A stretch of 7,093 nucleotides of DNA from the NCBI GenBank assembly GCA_017537495.1, contig JAFYKS010000185.1:1-7093 (forward strand). The letters are read 5' to 3'. The notes below the pieces were generated by a model, which worked only from the letters and a program-made list of their open reading frames with translations, made no database searches and was not told the origin of the DNA. The position numbers and the translations under genes are program-made. Source of the DNA: Bacillota bacterium. GTDB taxonomy: Bacteria > Bacillota > Clostridia > Peptostreptococcales > Anaerovoracaceae. Positions 6,519 through 7,093 of this stretch are shown piece after piece. Positions within the stretch are counted from its first letter, which is position 1; every line of letters starts with the position of its first letter.

Positions 6519-6527
6519 TGGTATAAT
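6519..6527 (+). promoter_or_regulatory. Extended -10 promoter for yycJ/walJ
   Basis: TGGTATAAT is a perfect TG-N-TATAAT extended -10 element. No credible -35 lies 16-18 bp upstream, which is expected for this promoter class. Transcription would begin near 6534, about 35 nt ahead of the TTG start. It is divergent from the CPBP promoter about 70 bp away. Confidence 0.65.
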
Positions 6528-6554
6528 ATATCAGTTAGACCTGCAGTCTGACGA

Positions 6555-6560
6555 AGGAGG
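6555..6560 (+). promoter_or_regulatory. Strong ribosome binding site fixing the TTG start of yycJ
   Basis: AGGAGG lies 8 nt before TTG 6569. No in-frame ATG or GTG near the family's usual N-terminus has comparable placement, and TTG 6564 leads to an immediate TGA. The site therefore supports a TTG start. Confidence 0.75.
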
Positions 6561-6568
6561 ATATTGAT

Positions 6569-7093
6569 TTGATTTTAGGATTCAGTACGCTGGCTTCAAG
6601 CAGCAGCGGAAACTGTTATTACATAAAAAGTGAAACAACCAGTATATTAGTGGATGTGGGAATCAGTGCGGCGCAGATTATCAAGCGCCTGGATGCGTTG
6701 GAAGTCAGTGCCCAGGAAATCGCAGGAGTGTTCCTGACCCACGAGCATGTAGACCACGTAAAGAGCGTGTCTGCCTTTCACAAGAAGGCACCGGCGGCCT
6801 GGTTCATTGCGTCACAGGGAACGGTAAACGGACTGGATGAAAAGGTACGCACTGCCATCGAAAACCAGCTGACCATCGTGGCACCGGGATGCTGCGACGG
6901 CACAAAGTGCCGCGACCTGATGATCGGGGATATCGAAGTTCACGCCTTCTGCCTGTCTCATGATGCGGCAGAACCGACAGCCTACACCTTCAGCAAGGAC
7001 GGCCGCAAAATCGCCATCGTCACTGACACAGGCGTTGTTACGGAAGAGATTTACGAAGCTCTGAAGGACGCAGACCTTCTGGTGCTGGAGTCA
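6569..7093 (+). CDS. yycJ: YycJ/WalJ-type MBL-fold metallo-hydrolase, 3' end outside window
   Basis: Metallo-beta-lactamase-fold enzyme of the YycJ/WalJ group, metal-dependent nucleases/phosphodiesterases that in Bacillus and Streptococcus sit with the WalRK (YycFG) regulators and influence DNA mismatch repair and cell-wall-linked processes. The 175 residues present, of about 260-270 expected, begin ILGFSTLASSSSGNCYYI, the family's N-terminal SxSxGN region. They then carry the metal-binding THEHVDH (His58, His60, Asp62, His63), the third ligand site in LSHDAAEP (His131), and the bridging Asp in VTDTG (Asp153). The window stops at LLVLES, just where the family motif ESNHD begins. It initiates at TTG 6569 behind AGGAGG. 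No WalR or WalK gene is visible upstream, so the B. subtilis arrangement is not kept on this side. Confidence 0.93.
   Translation, partial: MILGFSTLASSSSGNCYYIKSETTSILVDVGISAAQIIKRLDALEVSAQEIAGVFLTHEHVDHVKSVSAFHKKAPAAWFIASQGTVNGLDEKVRTAIENQLTIVAPGCCDGTKCRDLMIGDIEVHAFCLSHDAAEPTAYTFSKDGRKIAIVTDTGVVTEEIYEALKDADLLVLES

Noticed and set aside
6070..6567. A 165-codon + strand frame ending just before yycJ
   Set aside because: It is antisense to the CPBP gene, lacks a ribosome binding site, and its Pro/Arg-rich product is typical of a shadow frame. The extended -10 promoter lies inside it.

Overview
The window looks like chromosomal DNA from an anaerobic, probably gut-associated member of the Bacillota (Clostridia or Negativicutes). 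The evidence is a YycJ/WalJ-type metallo-hydrolase, an extended Clostridia-style RNase HI, strong AAAGGAG-type ribosome binding sites, GTG/TTG starts, and moderate GC by eye. Genus-level assignment is not possible from the sequence alone. I see no phage, IS, CRISPR, tRNA or rRNA signal. No gene-free stretch exceeds 300 bases.

Left part, all on the + strand. Positions 1-2235 hold the last 744 residues of an RND efflux permease whose start lies upstream. It is followed by a hairpin terminator (2258-2285). Then come three closely spaced genes: a small protein with a C39/papain-like Cys...His pattern (2316-2975), a complete MATE-family exporter (3002-4351), and an O6-alkylguanine-DNA alkyltransferase, Ogt (4374-4883). 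Gaps of 26 and 22 nt suggest one transcript. Two multidrug-type exporters and a DNA alkylation repair enzyme give the stretch a loose efflux and damage-defence flavour, but the first gene's role is unknown.

Middle, 4868-5057. Ogt and the next gene (RNase HI, - strand) converge. The space between them is filled by a compact array of hairpins. Two 35-bp palindromes share identical 10-bp arms (TACTCCTTTT / AAAAGGAGTA) and sit at the two outer edges. Two further terminator-type hairpins lie between them. The whole 190-bp unit looks like a bidirectional terminator and could be a small palindromic repeat or MITE-like element. The left palindrome encodes the last codons of ogt.

Right part. On the - strand a CPBP-family membrane protease (5645-6397) is followed after 38 nt by rnhA (5060-5606), probably in one operon driven by a near-consensus promoter at 6424-6452. 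The rnhA reading frame is broken once, near position 5306. All five expected active-site residues are present but divided between two frames, so this is either a recent mutation or a sequence error. On the + strand, reading away from the CPBP gene, a perfect extended -10 promoter (6519-6527) and a strong ribosome binding site lead to a TTG-initiated yycJ/walJ gene that runs off the right edge.
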